From: a virus
Virus record (IMG/VR): IMGVR_UViG_3300030002_000007
Location: 17,479-81,478 of that record
Reading direction: 5' to 3' (one strand)
DNA: 64,000 nt
The notes under the pieces were generated by a model, which was given only the letters and a program-made list of their open reading frames with translations, ran no database searches and had not been told where the DNA came from. Each line of letters opens with the position of its first letter. The first letter of the stretch is position 1. Below are positions 25,373 through 34,005 of this stretch, piece after piece. The translations under genes were made by a program, and so were the position numbers.

Positions 25373-27246
25373 AAACGGCTATGACACTCAAAGAAATGCA
25401 AGCCCAGTACCTTGCGGCCAAAGAGGCTTACTACAACGAAGAACCGATCATGACCGACAAGGCTTTCGACAAGTTGGAAAACGACATTCGTGCCTTAGCT
25501 CCCAAGTGGAAAGAGCTGGCGAAGACGGGCGTTGAAGCCGACAAGAAGATGAAGGCTGAGCTGCCGAATTACATGCCGTCGTTGAACAAGTGCTACCCTG
25601 AGCAGTTCCCAAAATGGCTCACCAAGCGGAACGCTGATTCCCACCTGCTCATGGACAAGCTGGACGGGTCGGCGTTGCATGTGTCGTACTTGAACGGCAA
25701 GCCCTTCACTGTCATGACTCGCGGCGACGGCACCATCGGCGGTGACATTAGCTTCATGGCGAAGAAGCTCAACCTTCCGACGATTAAGGACAAGGCCCCA
25801 CGTAGCATGCGTTGCGAAGCGGTCATCTCGAAGAAGAACTTCAAGAAGTGGGCGAAGGATTTTGACAATCCCCGCAACATGGTCAATGGGCTGCTGAATA
25901 GAAAGGCCACCGAGCGGGCCCACCCTGCATTGAAGGATGTGGACATAGTGGTGTTGGGTGTGTATGGTTCGATCATGACTTCGTCACCAGCAGACGACGT
26001 ACCGCGAGGTCTTGAGTGGGCCAAAGCCCAGGGCTTCAAGACTGTGGCTCACATCATCACAGACAACGTGCTCGATAACGTCAGCGTCGCTCTAGCCCAT
26101 CGCAAAGAGAAATCGCCCTACGAGATTGACGGCTTGGTCGTCACATCACCGGGTACTCTGTTCCAGTACTCGAATGCCGAGAAGCCCGGTTGGGTCACAG
26201 CGTACAAAGAGAATCTTGATTCGACAGCGGCAGAGGCCGTAGTCGAGCAGATCATCTATCAGGTATCGAATCGTCGTCGGATCATTCCGAAGATCCAAAT
26301 CGAGCCGGTGAAGCTTGACGGAGCGATGGTGCGTTTTGCCACTTGCCATAACGCGAAGTGGATGCGTGATCGTAAGATCGGACCGGGAGCTGTCATTCGT
26401 ATTCTGCGGTCGGGTGGTGTGATCCCGAAGATCATTGCGGTCACGAAGCCGGGTGTGTTTCAAGAGCCTGATATTAAGTACCGTTTGCTTGGAGTGCATT
26501 TCGTTGTCGATGGTAACGATGATGAAAAAGCAAATCGCACTATCGGCATTCAGTCGGCCAACAAGTTCTTGGGTACGTTGGGTGTCGAGTTCATTGCCGT
26601 CAAGACGATCGAAACTCTGTACGATGCAGGCTGCACAACGCCTTTCCATTACATGAGCTTGGCAAGCAAGGGCAACGTTGCTCCTATGCTCAAGGCCGGC
26701 ATCGGTGATGCTAATGCCAAGAAGATCATGGGCGAATTGAAGCGTGCGTTCTCCCCGTGCAGTCTGTTGAAGTTGATGGTTGCCTCAAACCTGTTTGGCG
26801 TTGGCGTTGGTGAACGGCGTTTGACGGCAATCCAAGCAGCGGGAATATCAATGACGAAATTGATGGCCATGGATGAAGACACCGCCCTCAACGCAATCGT
26901 CAAGATCCCCGGCTTCCAAAGCACTACGGCAGGGTTGGTCGTTGCAGGGTTGCCACGGTTCAAGAAGTTCTTGGCGACGGCTAAGAAGTACATCACGGTG
27001 AAAGACCTGAAGCCTGTAGCGAAGAAAGTGGTGCAGGGTAAGCTGACAGGTCAGAAGGTGTCGTGGACGGGCTATCGTGACAGCACCGAAGAAGCGGCAG
27101 TTGAAGCGGCAGGTGGCGAGGTCGTGAGTTTCGGATCGAAGACGACGGTGCTTCTGTATAAGCCCACAGGTAAGCCGTCGGCAAAAGTTGCGAAGGCAAA
27201 AGCCTCAGGCATCAAGGTTGTTCAATTCAAGGACCTCAAGGTCTAA
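25369..27246 (+). CDS. ligA: NAD-dependent DNA ligase (LigA-type)
   Basis: Seals nicks using NAD+. The Ia domain motif YY-x2-EPIMTDKAFD (21-34) binds NMN. The adenylation motif is MDKLDGS with K97 as the AMP-carrying lysine, followed by the TRGDGTIGGD segment. The OB fold, helix-hairpin-helix region (about 410-530) and a C-terminal BRCT domain (GKLTGQKVSWTGYRDSTEEA) follow. The four cysteines of the usual zinc finger are not seen around 370-400, so this motif has been lost or replaced. 625 residues against about 670 in E. coli. Phages more often carry ATP-dependent ligases. Confidence 0.93.
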   Translation: MKTAMTLKEMQAQYLAAKEAYYNEEPIMTDKAFDKLENDIRALAPKWKELAKTGVEADKKMKAELPNYMPSLNKCYPEQFPKWLTKRNADSHLLMDKLDGSALHVSYLNGKPFTVMTRGDGTIGGDISFMAKKLNLPTIKDKAPRSMRCEAVISKKNFKKWAKDFDNPRNMVNGLLNRKATERAHPALKDVDIVVLGVYGSIMTSSPADDVPRGLEWAKAQGFKTVAHIITDNVLDNVSVALAHRKEKSPYEIDGLVVTSPGTLFQYSNAEKPGWVTAYKENLDSTAAEAVVEQIIYQVSNRRRIIPKIQIEPVKLDGAMVRFATCHNAKWMRDRKIGPGAVIRILRSGGVIPKIIAVTKPGVFQEPDIKYRLLGVHFVVDGNDDEKANRTIGIQSANKFLGTLGVEFIAVKTIETLYDAGCTTPFHYMSLASKGNVAPMLKAGIGDANAKKIMGELKRAFSPCSLLKLMVASNLFGVGVGERRLTAIQAAGISMTKLMAMDEDTALNAIVKIPGFQSTTAGLVVAGLPRFKKFLATAKKYITVKDLKPVAKKVVQGKLTGQKVSWTGYRDSTEEAAVEAAGGEVVSFGSKTTVLLYKPTGKPSAKVAKAKASGIKVVQFKDLKV

Positions 27247-27259
27247 GGAAGGAATCGTC

Positions 27260-27475
27260 ATGGGAATTTTCGGTACTATACTTAAAGTTGGGGTAAACAT
27301 CGCAGTCGGTTTTGCGGATAGCGCCTTGCTCGGAGCTGCGGCTAATCGGTTGCCTAAGTCAGGGCGTCAAGGACTTATTGGCTACGGCCTGCAGAAGAAA
27401 GACGGCAGTCACGATCACCGCTACAACAAGGGATCGGATCGCACCCCCGCGCAGCAAGCTGGCGACAAGAAGTAA
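27260..27475 (+). CDS. Hypothetical 71-residue protein
   Basis: GGAAGGAA precedes ATG 27260, 14 bases after ligA. The first 30 residues (GIFGTILKVGVNIAVGFADSALLG) are hydrophobic and glycine-rich, perhaps a membrane-associated helix; the rest is charged and Gly/Ser-rich. Function unknown. Confidence 0.6.
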   Translation: MGIFGTILKVGVNIAVGFADSALLGAAANRLPKSGRQGLIGYGLQKKDGSHDHRYNKGSDRTPAQQAGDKK

Positions 27476-27495
27476 TCAACTAGAGGGAGATTGTG

Positions 27496-28050
27496 ATGTG
27501 TTCTATTCTTGAACGAGTAAGTGTCATGTCTGCACCTGACGAGACTCCTAGGCACTCGCCGTATGGTTACGTGATCCAGCCAGACGGCACGGCGTACGCA
27601 CTTTTGCAAGAGTTCTGTCATGGCTTCGTGTTGGCCTGTTTGTACCCTGAAGCCTTGGCAGAGTACAGAGAGGAAGATCCGCGGTACGAGACAGTCGGCG
27701 ATGAATCGGTCGAGGTTTACACTTTGTCGATTCCCGAGAGCGTCGATGACATAAACGTGTTTGCTTTCCAGCGCTTTGAGGGTGCCCAAGAAGGAAAGCT
27801 TCCGGCAATTCGTATCTGCACATCTCGCATGTTCGGAGATACCACCGTGGATCTTCCGAAGGAGCCCTGCCCTGATAGGCAAATCCTGACGCTTGAGCGC
27901 ACCCTCTACAAGAGCCTTGAGCATTCTCCTGAGGACGATGTGCAGATGGACTTCGCACAGACCACGATGAAAAAGTGCTTGATGCTCGCCGTCAAGGATA
28001 GCGATGAGCGCTTCAAGCTGATCTACGACAAGCGAGGCCAAGAATGGTAA
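27496..28050 (+). CDS. Hypothetical 184-residue protein
   Basis: ATG 27496 with AGAGGGAGA upstream (GTG 27493 is the alternative). Soluble, acidic, with two short Cys-containing segments. No motif recognised. It overlaps the next gene by 7 bases. Confidence 0.65.
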   Translation: MCSILERVSVMSAPDETPRHSPYGYVIQPDGTAYALLQEFCHGFVLACLYPEALAEYREEDPRYETVGDESVEVYTLSIPESVDDINVFAFQRFEGAQEGKLPAIRICTSRMFGDTTVDLPKEPCPDRQILTLERTLYKSLEHSPEDDVQMDFAQTTMKKCLMLAVKDSDERFKLIYDKRGQEW

Positions 28051-28541
28051 CGCTTCCCTCGCACGTGTTCTTCACACCCAAGCGTTATTTTTGGGCATTG
28101 ATGCAAGAGCTATACAGCTGTGCAGTGACAGTTACTGATTGCGGCTGCGGCATGGGGATTCTTTTGGGCATGGCTGATTACTTCAAGCTCCCAATGCGCG
28201 GGGTCGACATTTGCCATCGCGAGGCTTTATCGAACAAGATCGAGTTCATTGATGCTACTACACTGAGCTGGAGTTCGTCAGAGTGGCCTATGCTGTGTAG
28301 GCCCTCGCATGGTCAGTGGATCGGGACAATGATCGATCGAGTTCGAGCTGACGGGTCGTGCATGATCTACATTGGCTTACCCCGCAACGTGAAGCGTGAT
28401 CTTGCAGGTGCTCGTTTCGTCAAGATCACCACCAAGCCCGTTGGTATTGATGGAGAACATTTCTACGTAGTCCCATCCAACGGATTTCCTTACTGGCCCA
28501 CCATACGCGATGCTTTGAAGCGCGTGCCTTATTTGGAGTAG
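28044..28541 (+). CDS. Putative SAM-dependent methyltransferase-like protein
   Basis: 165 residues with VTDCGCGMGILLGMA (29-43), which fits the glycine-rich SAM-binding loop, and RGVDI (52-56), which fits motif II with its acidic residue. The rest is too short to show a target-recognition or catalytic motif (no DPPY or PC motif seen). It could be a nucleic-acid methyltransferase, a remnant or an inactive relative. Confidence 0.5.
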   Translation: MVTLPSHVFFTPKRYFWALMQELYSCAVTVTDCGCGMGILLGMADYFKLPMRGVDICHREALSNKIEFIDATTLSWSSSEWPMLCRPSHGQWIGTMIDRVRADGSCMIYIGLPRNVKRDLAGARFVKITTKPVGIDGEHFYVVPSNGFPYWPTIRDALKRVPYLE

Positions 28542-28544
28542 CGC

Positions 28545-28736
28545 ATGACTTTGAAAACTCAATTCACTTTGGGTGACGTAACTCCCGACTCTATCGGAGA
28601 GAATCCCCAGTGGCGTTACATCCACATGGTAACCCCTCGACCCAACCGAGATCCTGCACGGCAGACGATCGTGCTTCCTGAGAAGGATGCGTACTTGCTG
28701 TTCGGTGCGGCTGAATTGGTCGATAAAGTCGGTTAA
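28545..28736 (+). CDS. Hypothetical 63-residue protein
   Basis: Begins 3 bases after the previous stop. No motif. It is the last gene before the hairpin at 28745. Confidence 0.6.
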   Translation: MTLKTQFTLGDVTPDSIGENPQWRYIHMVTPRPNRDPARQTIVLPEKDAYLLFGAAELVDKVG

Positions 28737-28744
28737 ACCCTTGA

Positions 28745-28789
28745 TTTTGGGCAGTTTCGGCAGTTTTTTCATGCTGATTCTGCCCAAAA
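28745..28789 (+). terminator. Inverted repeat, possible terminator
   Basis: TTTTGGGCAG and CTGCCCAAAA form a perfect 10-bp stem around a 25-base loop that contains T6. TTTTCATGCTGAT is directly repeated at 28767 and 28807. Confidence 0.5.
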
Positions 28790-28824
28790 GTGCGTCCTAA
28801 CCCCGGTTTTCATGCTGATATTGC

Positions 28825-28853
28825 TTGTTTTAACGTACTTTTTCCTGTAAAAT
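28825..28853 (+). promoter_or_regulatory. Sigma70-like promoter
   Basis: TTGTTT, 17 bases, TAAAAT with a TG extension; the downstream GGGGTTGTAGG matches the other two members of this promoter group. It drives the small-gene cluster from 28896. Confidence 0.75.
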
Positions 28854-28895
28854 GGGGTTGTAGGCAATCCGTTTATCACTTATCAGGAGATCACC

Positions 28896-29453
28896 ATGAG
28901 CACATTGAATATCGTCAAACAATTGTTGAAGTCCCGCTCCCCAGTAATGAACAAGCTCGAGTCGTTGGCTGACCGTTGGTCGGAAGAGAAGCAGTACGAA
29001 GACATCAACGAGTACGCAGCTGCGATCAAAGCCGTGTTGCCGAAGAACATTAAGTTCATCAGCATCTCGAGTTCCCCGTTCGGGTTTACGTTTGCCGTCG
29101 AAGGTGACGTGTGGCGCGTGAAGTTCAATGCGTCGTCAGTCAGCGTCAAGTGCCTCAAGCAGGCAACTAGTGCCCAGCGTCGTACATCAGCATCGACCGC
29201 TACCAAGCCGGTGCGCTCGTCGCATAAGCAATTCACGCAGAAACAGTTGCACGAAGCGTTCGAGATGGTTCAGAACAAAAAGAACTGGAAAGGCGTCGTG
29301 CGTTGCACATTGCCAAACCCGGGTGAGTTGAACATTGAATGTGCTCGGCAGGCAATCGTTCACTTCACCGGCTCACTTCCAGAAGTTATCCTGCTCGGTG
29401 GTGACCGAGTTCGTTTTCGCGCAGCAGGCTACTACGCAACAATCGGTAGCTGA
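28896..29453 (+). CDS. Hypothetical 185-residue protein
   Basis: AGGAGATCACC precedes the ATG. Basic, with a Ser/Thr-rich linker at about 90-110 between two folded-looking halves. First gene after a strong promoter. No motif recognised. Confidence 0.65.
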   Translation: MSTLNIVKQLLKSRSPVMNKLESLADRWSEEKQYEDINEYAAAIKAVLPKNIKFISISSSPFGFTFAVEGDVWRVKFNASSVSVKCLKQATSAQRRTSASTATKPVRSSHKQFTQKQLHEAFEMVQNKKNWKGVVRCTLPNPGELNIECARQAIVHFTGSLPEVILLGGDRVRFRAAGYYATIGS

Positions 29454-29521
29454 GTTTTTCTTGTAGTTCATTTTCGTTTCAATCGTTCATTTTCCGTTCA
29501 TCACTTTATCAGGAGTTCCAA

Positions 29522-29815
29522 ATGAAAACCATCTCTATCAAATTCGCTCAAGCCAACCAACTCGTGACTGAGTCCTCCATCCTCAAGGCTTTCCAAGCCC
29601 AGCGTCGTGCCTACATGCAAGCCCTTGGTACGAAAGAGTTGCCGGTTGAAGACAAGCCGCTCACCAAGTACGCCATCCAGTGCTTCAAGGCGTTCAAAGC
29701 GAACCACAAGCTCTGTCAGTCGGCGCACGATCACAAGCGCCTTGCCAAGTTCTTCGCCGTGAAGACTGCCACCAAGGGCATCGAGTTCCTAAAGGCGCGC
29801 AAACTCGCAAAGTAA
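29522..29815 (+). CDS. Hypothetical basic 97-residue protein
   Basis: AGGAGTTCCAA precedes the ATG. Lys-rich and helical throughout, ending ARKLAK; possibly nucleic-acid binding. It has its own GTAGTTCATTT leader and a hairpin behind it. Confidence 0.65.
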   Translation: MKTISIKFAQANQLVTESSILKAFQAQRRAYMQALGTKELPVEDKPLTKYAIQCFKAFKANHKLCQSAHDHKRLAKFFAVKTATKGIEFLKARKLAK

Positions 29816-29832
29816 AACTGCCGTAACAAGGA

Positions 29833-29850
29833 AGGGGGCGAAAGCCCCCT
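29833..29850 (+). terminator. Perfect GNRA-capped hairpin
   Basis: AGGGGGC-GAAA-GCCCCCT. Very stable, with no T run after it; a terminator-like or mRNA-stabilising element. Confidence 0.55.
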
Positions 29851-29878
29851 GATCCCACGTTCTGAATTGGAGTTCGTC

Positions 29879-30172
29879 ATGTCTGAAAAAGTCGGCAAAG
29901 GTAATCCCGTCTCTATTCCCGTCGGCAGCATAGTTGAGGTTTTGCGCACCCCTCACACTGAGAAGGTCGTACCGAAGAGCATCTTTTCTTCTGTGTATGT
30001 CGTCAAGGCTGAAGCCATCAACAATCTTCACGATCCCGAGCATCACATCGCATACACCATTCACACTGATCTCACCGTGCGGTTGTTCTCCGGCGACCTG
30101 AAAGTGATGGAGCTGTGCACTAGTGCCGACCAGTTGTTGGCAGCCGCTGAAACAGACGGCTTCTCTTTTTAG
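29879..30172 (+). CDS. Hypothetical 97-residue protein
   Basis: TTGGAGTTCGTC precedes ATG 29879. Predicted beta-rich with no Cys pair or membrane segment that suggests a function. Part of the serial small-gene cluster. Confidence 0.6.
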   Translation: MSEKVGKGNPVSIPVGSIVEVLRTPHTEKVVPKSIFSSVYVVKAEAINNLHDPEHHIAYTIHTDLTVRLFSGDLKVMELCTSADQLLAAAETDGFSF

Positions 30173-30185
30173 GGAGTTGTTCATC

Positions 30186-30413
30186 ATGGCACTCACACTC
30201 AAAGCAGTCAACGCAGAGATCACGAAGCGTGGCCTCAACCTTGAACTCTTCAAGGGGCAGGGTTACTTCTACTTCAGTGGCGATGCGTGTAACTTGCGGC
30301 AGAGTACGAGCGTCATGGTCAATAGCCTGAACCAGTTGACGCTTGAGCAGTGGGTTGAAGAAGCCGTCGAGATGGCCAAGCCCTCCAGCAGTTACATCCC
30401 AGTTAATGATTGA
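30186..30413 (+). CDS. Hypothetical 75-residue protein
   Basis: GGGAGTTGTTCATC precedes the ATG. Sequence MALTLKAVNAEITKRGLNLELFKGQGYFYF resembles small phage proteins of unknown role with a helix followed by beta strands. No assignment. Confidence 0.6.
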   Translation: MALTLKAVNAEITKRGLNLELFKGQGYFYFSGDACNLRQSTSVMVNSLNQLTLEQWVEEAVEMAKPSSSYIPVND

Positions 30414-30423
30414 GGAGTTTCTC

Positions 30424-30657
30424 ATGGAAGATACAACGCAAAGACCGCTTATCACCGCGAGTCAAGTCGAAGAAGTTGAAGCTCACAGGTTCATAGCTGA
30501 TGCGTCAGATCTGCAGTGGCCACCGGGGTACTTCCCCGAAGTATTGGACACCAGCCTCGGAAACAAGCTGCCGTTTTATCGTGTGTCGTTGACTGCGCAG
30601 GCTGCCAAGTACGAGCAGCACTCTGGTTGCATTTCGCTCACTGTATTGAACGACTAG
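30424..30657 (+). CDS. Hypothetical 77-residue protein
   Basis: TGAGGAGTTTCTC precedes ATG 30424; the previous stop is 10 bases upstream. No recognised motif. Confidence 0.6.
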   Translation: MEDTTQRPLITASQVEEVEAHRFIADASDLQWPPGYFPEVLDTSLGNKLPFYRVSLTAQAAKYEQHSGCISLTVLND

Positions 30658-30666
30658 GAGTCGATC

Positions 30667-30987
30667 ATGTCAAAAACCAAACCCAAGTACTTGCAGGCTC
30701 TTCAAGAGCGGCAGCAAGCGATGATGTTGCACGTAGCCGACATTGTTGATCTGAAAAAGAAGAACCATCCCCAGCTGCGAGACGGTATCAAGAACAAGCC
30801 CGTCGAGTATTGGATGGGGTTGGCTGACGGAGTGAACGCCCTCTTTGAAGATGCTCTGCATAAGGCGAAGTGCTACAAGGGCTTCTCGTATGTCTACTTC
30901 GAGCATGGCGAGATGCATCGCGTGGCCACCGAAGATGTTCAACAGAACAAAGGGCGGTACCAAGAGTGGTGCCGTGAATATCACTGA
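30667..30987 (+). CDS. Hypothetical 106-residue protein
   Basis: AGGAGTCGATC precedes the ATG. Helical, Lys/Gln-rich, soluble. No motif recognised. Confidence 0.6.
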   Translation: MSKTKPKYLQALQERQQAMMLHVADIVDLKKKNHPQLRDGIKNKPVEYWMGLADGVNALFEDALHKAKCYKGFSYVYFEHGEMHRVATEDVQQNKGRYQEWCREYH

Positions 30988-31001
30988 CAAGGAGTTTGAC
31001 A

Positions 31002-31310
31002 ATGAGCAAAGAATACCTTTTGGCACTGTGGCAGCGTGCTGATCGTTCCACTTGGTGGGCAGTTGCTTGCGGCATCGTGATGTGCTTCTACGGCATCTAC
31101 AACGAAAGCTTGGGTCTCATCTTCGTTCATGCCTTCGGGCTCTTCGGTTGGTTCTGTGTGCTCAACAGGGAAGCCCAAGTGTCCTTTCAGGAAGAGACCA
31201 TTGCTTTCCACCTGAAGTACATAGAGACCATACTCCCGCTGCTTCCGGAGTCAGTCAAAACCCAAACAGAAGAATTCTTCTTCGGAGAAGATCATGACGC
31301 ATCAAACTAA
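31002..31310 (+). CDS. Small membrane protein (two helices)
   Basis: AAGGAGTTTGAC precedes ATG 31002. 102 residues with hydrophobic helices at about 17-33 and 38-55 and a charged cytosolic-looking tail. It overlaps the next gene by 17 bases. Possibly a superinfection-exclusion or host-membrane protein (inference from topology only). Confidence 0.6.
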   Translation: MSKEYLLALWQRADRSTWWAVACGIVMCFYGIYNESLGLIFVHAFGLFGWFCVLNREAQVSFQEETIAFHLKYIETILPLLPESVKTQTEEFFFGEDHDASN

Positions 31311-31773
31311 AGAGGACAGGGTCCGGGCCGTCTGCCTGACGTTCATCAATCGCGTGAAGTTCACGTGGAATGAAGTCGAAGCTGCTGTGCGTGCAGCCCA
31401 TCTAGGTGACGCTGGTGTCGATATTGCTAGCCGGGTCATTTTGTCATTTGCAGACGACCATGTGATCCTGCGTATTGGCGACGTGGTGCCGGGTGCCTAT
31501 GGTCCTCATCCCGCAGCGGTTTCCCCGTTGTTCATTGCATTGTGTTTTCGTCGTCAGCTCAAAGCGTACAACGAGCGCAAGAAGCTGCTCGAGTACATCG
31601 ACATTCCGCAAGCACGACTCGAGCTGTTTGCCCAGCGCAGATACGAGTCGTATCGGGCACACCTTGCTAAATGCACTACGCCCAGAGACGTCCACAAGCT
31701 GGTAGCCGCGCTTGCTGATCGGCTGGACCCGAATGGAGAAGACTTCCTTTCCATTCTCCACGACGCAGTTTAA
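31294..31773 (+). CDS. Hypothetical 159-residue protein
   Basis: The start lies inside the membrane-protein gene. Mixed alpha/beta, Arg-rich C-terminal half. No motif recognised. Confidence 0.6.
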   Translation: MTHQTKEDRVRAVCLTFINRVKFTWNEVEAAVRAAHLGDAGVDIASRVILSFADDHVILRIGDVVPGAYGPHPAAVSPLFIALCFRRQLKAYNERKKLLEYIDIPQARLELFAQRRYESYRAHLAKCTTPRDVHKLVAALADRLDPNGEDFLSILHDAV

Positions 31774-31785
31774 CTGGAGATCATC

Positions 31786-32214
31786 ATGTTACGTACTTTG
31801 TATCAGTTGTACAATCGGCTTCCCTTGATCACTCGGTTCGCCTTGCTCTTCCATGTAGTGCTGCCTATGGTTCTGGTTTGGCGTTACTTAGCGAGTGGCA
31901 GTACCGGTTTCTCATACTTCGACTTCGAGTTCTTTTGGGCAATCAGTTTTACGGGGTGGCTTGCACATGCGCGCAGTTACATCAAGCTGCAAGTTGAGCG
32001 TGCTGGCTTTGACCCACTGGTCAAGTGTATTGAGTCGAGGATCTCTATCAATGGCGAAGCGGCTATCGTCGTGTGCTATGCTGATCCTGAGAACCCGTCA
32101 ATCAAGAACTTGAGGTTTGGATACCTCAACACTATCGACGAGGCCGAGGCGAAGGTAGTGCCAGAGGGCAGTGTCTCGAAAAAAGAGTTCCTGCGTTCTG
32201 TATATACCGACTAA
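31786..32214 (+). CDS. Hypothetical membrane protein
   Basis: 142 residues; hydrophobic helices at about 15-34 and 43-61, then a soluble domain of 75 residues. TGGAGATCATC precedes the ATG. Function unknown. Confidence 0.6.
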   Translation: MLRTLYQLYNRLPLITRFALLFHVVLPMVLVWRYLASGSTGFSYFDFEFFWAISFTGWLAHARSYIKLQVERAGFDPLVKCIESRISINGEAAIVVCYADPENPSIKNLRFGYLNTIDEAEAKVVPEGSVSKKEFLRSVYTD

Positions 32215-32232
32215 GAGAAGGAAGAGAACATC

Positions 32233-32661
32233 ATGTCGATCCGACTTTCTGATTTGCGTGCCGTCGCCGATAACAACAACACCAATTGCATGACCTTTAA
32301 TCCTGCGAAGTTTGAAAAGGCATTCCGTCAACCCGATGAAGGCACCAAGGGTTTTGAGCGTCGGGTCGCCACTGAGCTCGAGCCTTACAACCTGTGCGTG
32401 TGTTTCGGCAATAATGCAACCCTCGTCGTTGCCGATTCTGATTTCCACCCCGTGAGCTTGGAACGCAGGCTTGAAGTGCCTTTGGTCTTCGAAGACGAGC
32501 TGATTCGTATCGTGGAACAAGATGGCGTCAGGTTCAAAGAAGACGATGCCGGTTGGTTCTGGTTGTATAAGGGCCGCACCTACAGTAGTGAACCTGCCAA
32601 TACGAAAGCTGCTGCAGCTCGAGCAGCCCACGATTACTTGATCGCTAATCACTACCTATGA
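32233..32661 (+). CDS. Hypothetical 142-residue protein
   Basis: GAAGGAAGAG precedes the ATG. The last third has an Ala-rich helix (TKAAAARAAHDYLIANHYL). Ends in an ATGA junction with a tiny ORF. No motif. Confidence 0.6.
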   Translation: MSIRLSDLRAVADNNNTNCMTFNPAKFEKAFRQPDEGTKGFERRVATELEPYNLCVCFGNNATLVVADSDFHPVSLERRLEVPLVFEDELIRIVEQDGVRFKEDDAGWFWLYKGRTYSSEPANTKAAAARAAHDYLIANHYL

Positions 32662-32711
32662 CCTACCATATCGTGCTAGTCGCAATGGCATTGATAGTGC
32701 TGTGGGTCTGA
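32658..32711 (+). CDS. Possible 17-residue hydrophobic peptide
   Basis: The ATG overlaps the previous stop as ATGA. It reads MTYHIVLVAMALIVLWV, long enough for one short membrane helix. Coupled translation is possible; it could also be chance. Confidence 0.3.
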   Translation: MTYHIVLVAMALIVLWV

Positions 32712-32713
32712 AA

Positions 32714-32884
32714 ATGATCTCGCAATATCTGCCTGAAGACCTGCTCGAGTTGGAGCGTCAGTTCAGCCCTTCGTTTTATCAAGCCGCCCTTGAAGAGCTC
32801 AAGCCGTTTTACGCTCAGCAGGATTGTGAATACGTGGCGTGGATAGATTTCCTCGACGCCTTCCCTATGTACCTGAACCTATAG
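32714..32884 (+). CDS. Hypothetical acidic 56-residue protein
   Basis: ATG 32714 follows the tiny ORF by 2 bases; GTG 32702 is an alternative start. Acidic and helical (PEDLLELERQFSPSFYQAAL). No motif; the ribosome site is weak. Confidence 0.5.
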   Translation: MISQYLPEDLLELERQFSPSFYQAALEELKPFYAQQDCEYVAWIDFLDAFPMYLNL

Positions 32885-32893
32885 GAGTGAGTC

Positions 32894-33145
32894 ATGTTAG
32901 ATCAGAAGACGGCACGAACATTCGTGTTTTGGGCAATCGTAATCTTCAGCACGCTCAGTTGGTTGCATTACGTAGCGACGCGCAGGTTCCTTCCTGCCGG
33001 TCATCCATGGAAGGATCGCCGGCGTACTCTGGTGGAATGGGCTACGCATTCAACACCCCTAATGCACCAAATCAATTTGTGTTTCTGGCTATGTACCAGC
33101 ATCGCGGTTGAGTTGATTGTAGTTGTGGTGAGGCACGTACCGTGA
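32894..33145 (+). CDS. Small membrane protein (two helices)
   Basis: AGGAGTGAGTC precedes the ATG. 83 residues with helices at about 9-27 and 59-79 and a basic loop between them. Ends in a GTGA junction with the next gene. Confidence 0.6.
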   Translation: MLDQKTARTFVFWAIVIFSTLSWLHYVATRRFLPAGHPWKDRRRTLVEWATHSTPLMHQINLCFWLCTSIAVELIVVVVRHVP

Positions 33146-33480
33146 ACGCCGGCAAGCCAAAGGGCGACGTAAGAGTCACCGGAATTATCGCCACTGGGGA
33201 TCCCAACAAGATCAGTGTGACCGCAACGATAGAGTGTATGGATTCTGAAGGCACGAAGTTCTCTTTCAGCGCGTGTTACTTCGTCAATGAACTCAGTCCG
33301 TACAATCCCAAGCAGGTGATGCCGTTTGGCGATTGGCGGACGGCACGAGAGGAGTTCATCAAAAACCATCCCAAGCGTTGGTACGTAAAGGACGATGCGT
33401 ATAGACGAGAGTTTCTCATTCACGCGTACATGAAGGGCACCCCGTTCGATCAGGTGCCCGGATTGGAGAAAGGAAAATAG
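33142..33480 (+). CDS. Hypothetical 112-residue protein
   Basis: A GTG start overlapping the previous stop. N-terminal beta strands, then a basic helical region. No motif recognised. Confidence 0.6.
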   Translation: MNAGKPKGDVRVTGIIATGDPNKISVTATIECMDSEGTKFSFSACYFVNELSPYNPKQVMPFGDWRTAREEFIKNHPKRWYVKDDAYRREFLIHAYMKGTPFDQVPGLEKGK

Positions 33481-33481
33481 C

Positions 33482-33742
33482 ATGGCTCGCACTAAGACCA
33501 AAGATCAACTGATCCTAGCCCTGATCCGTAAGCTCAACGCGGACTCAAGGTATGACAAGTACGCAGATGGTAAGCACTGCTATCGAAATCTTACTCGAGC
33601 TTCTGTTCAAAAGGATTTCGGTGTTGACCTTAACGAACTGTGGAAGATGCCTTCTGCTGATCGCGCTTGGATTGACAAGTCTGTATCGTCCTCTCCCGCT
33701 CACTATCAGATCGGCTACCGTTTCGGCCGAGTCATACACTAA
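33482..33742 (+). CDS. Hypothetical basic 86-residue protein
   Basis: GAAAGGAAAATAGC precedes the ATG, 1 base after the previous stop. Basic N-terminus, otherwise featureless. Confidence 0.6.
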   Translation: MARTKTKDQLILALIRKLNADSRYDKYADGKHCYRNLTRASVQKDFGVDLNELWKMPSADRAWIDKSVSSSPAHYQIGYRFGRVIH

Positions 33743-33752
33743 GGAGAATAGC

Positions 33753-34004
33753 ATGGCAACAGTAACGTATCACATCAAGACTGTTTATTACGCCCACAAC
33801 AAATCAGTTGTGAAGATTAACCATGCGGGGCATGCAAATAGTGCCGTCCCTCGTTGCGTGTACCACATGCAGTTGAACAGGTATGAGGCAACAGTGGCGG
33901 AAGTGTTTGATGACGCCTCTGGCGTTCTTCATGCGGTCATCACCCGCTCGGTAAACGGTGACATAAAGATCATATTCAAACGTACTGTCGAAGAAGGGAT
34001 GTGA
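33753..34004 (+). CDS. Hypothetical 83-residue protein
   Basis: AAGGAGAATAGC precedes ATG 33753. Beta-rich small protein (MATVTYHIKTVYYAHNKS). No motif. Confidence 0.6.
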   Translation: MATVTYHIKTVYYAHNKSVVKINHAGHANSAVPRCVYHMQLNRYEATVAEVFDDASGVLHAVITRSVNGDIKIIFKRTVEEGM

Positions 34005-34005
34005 C

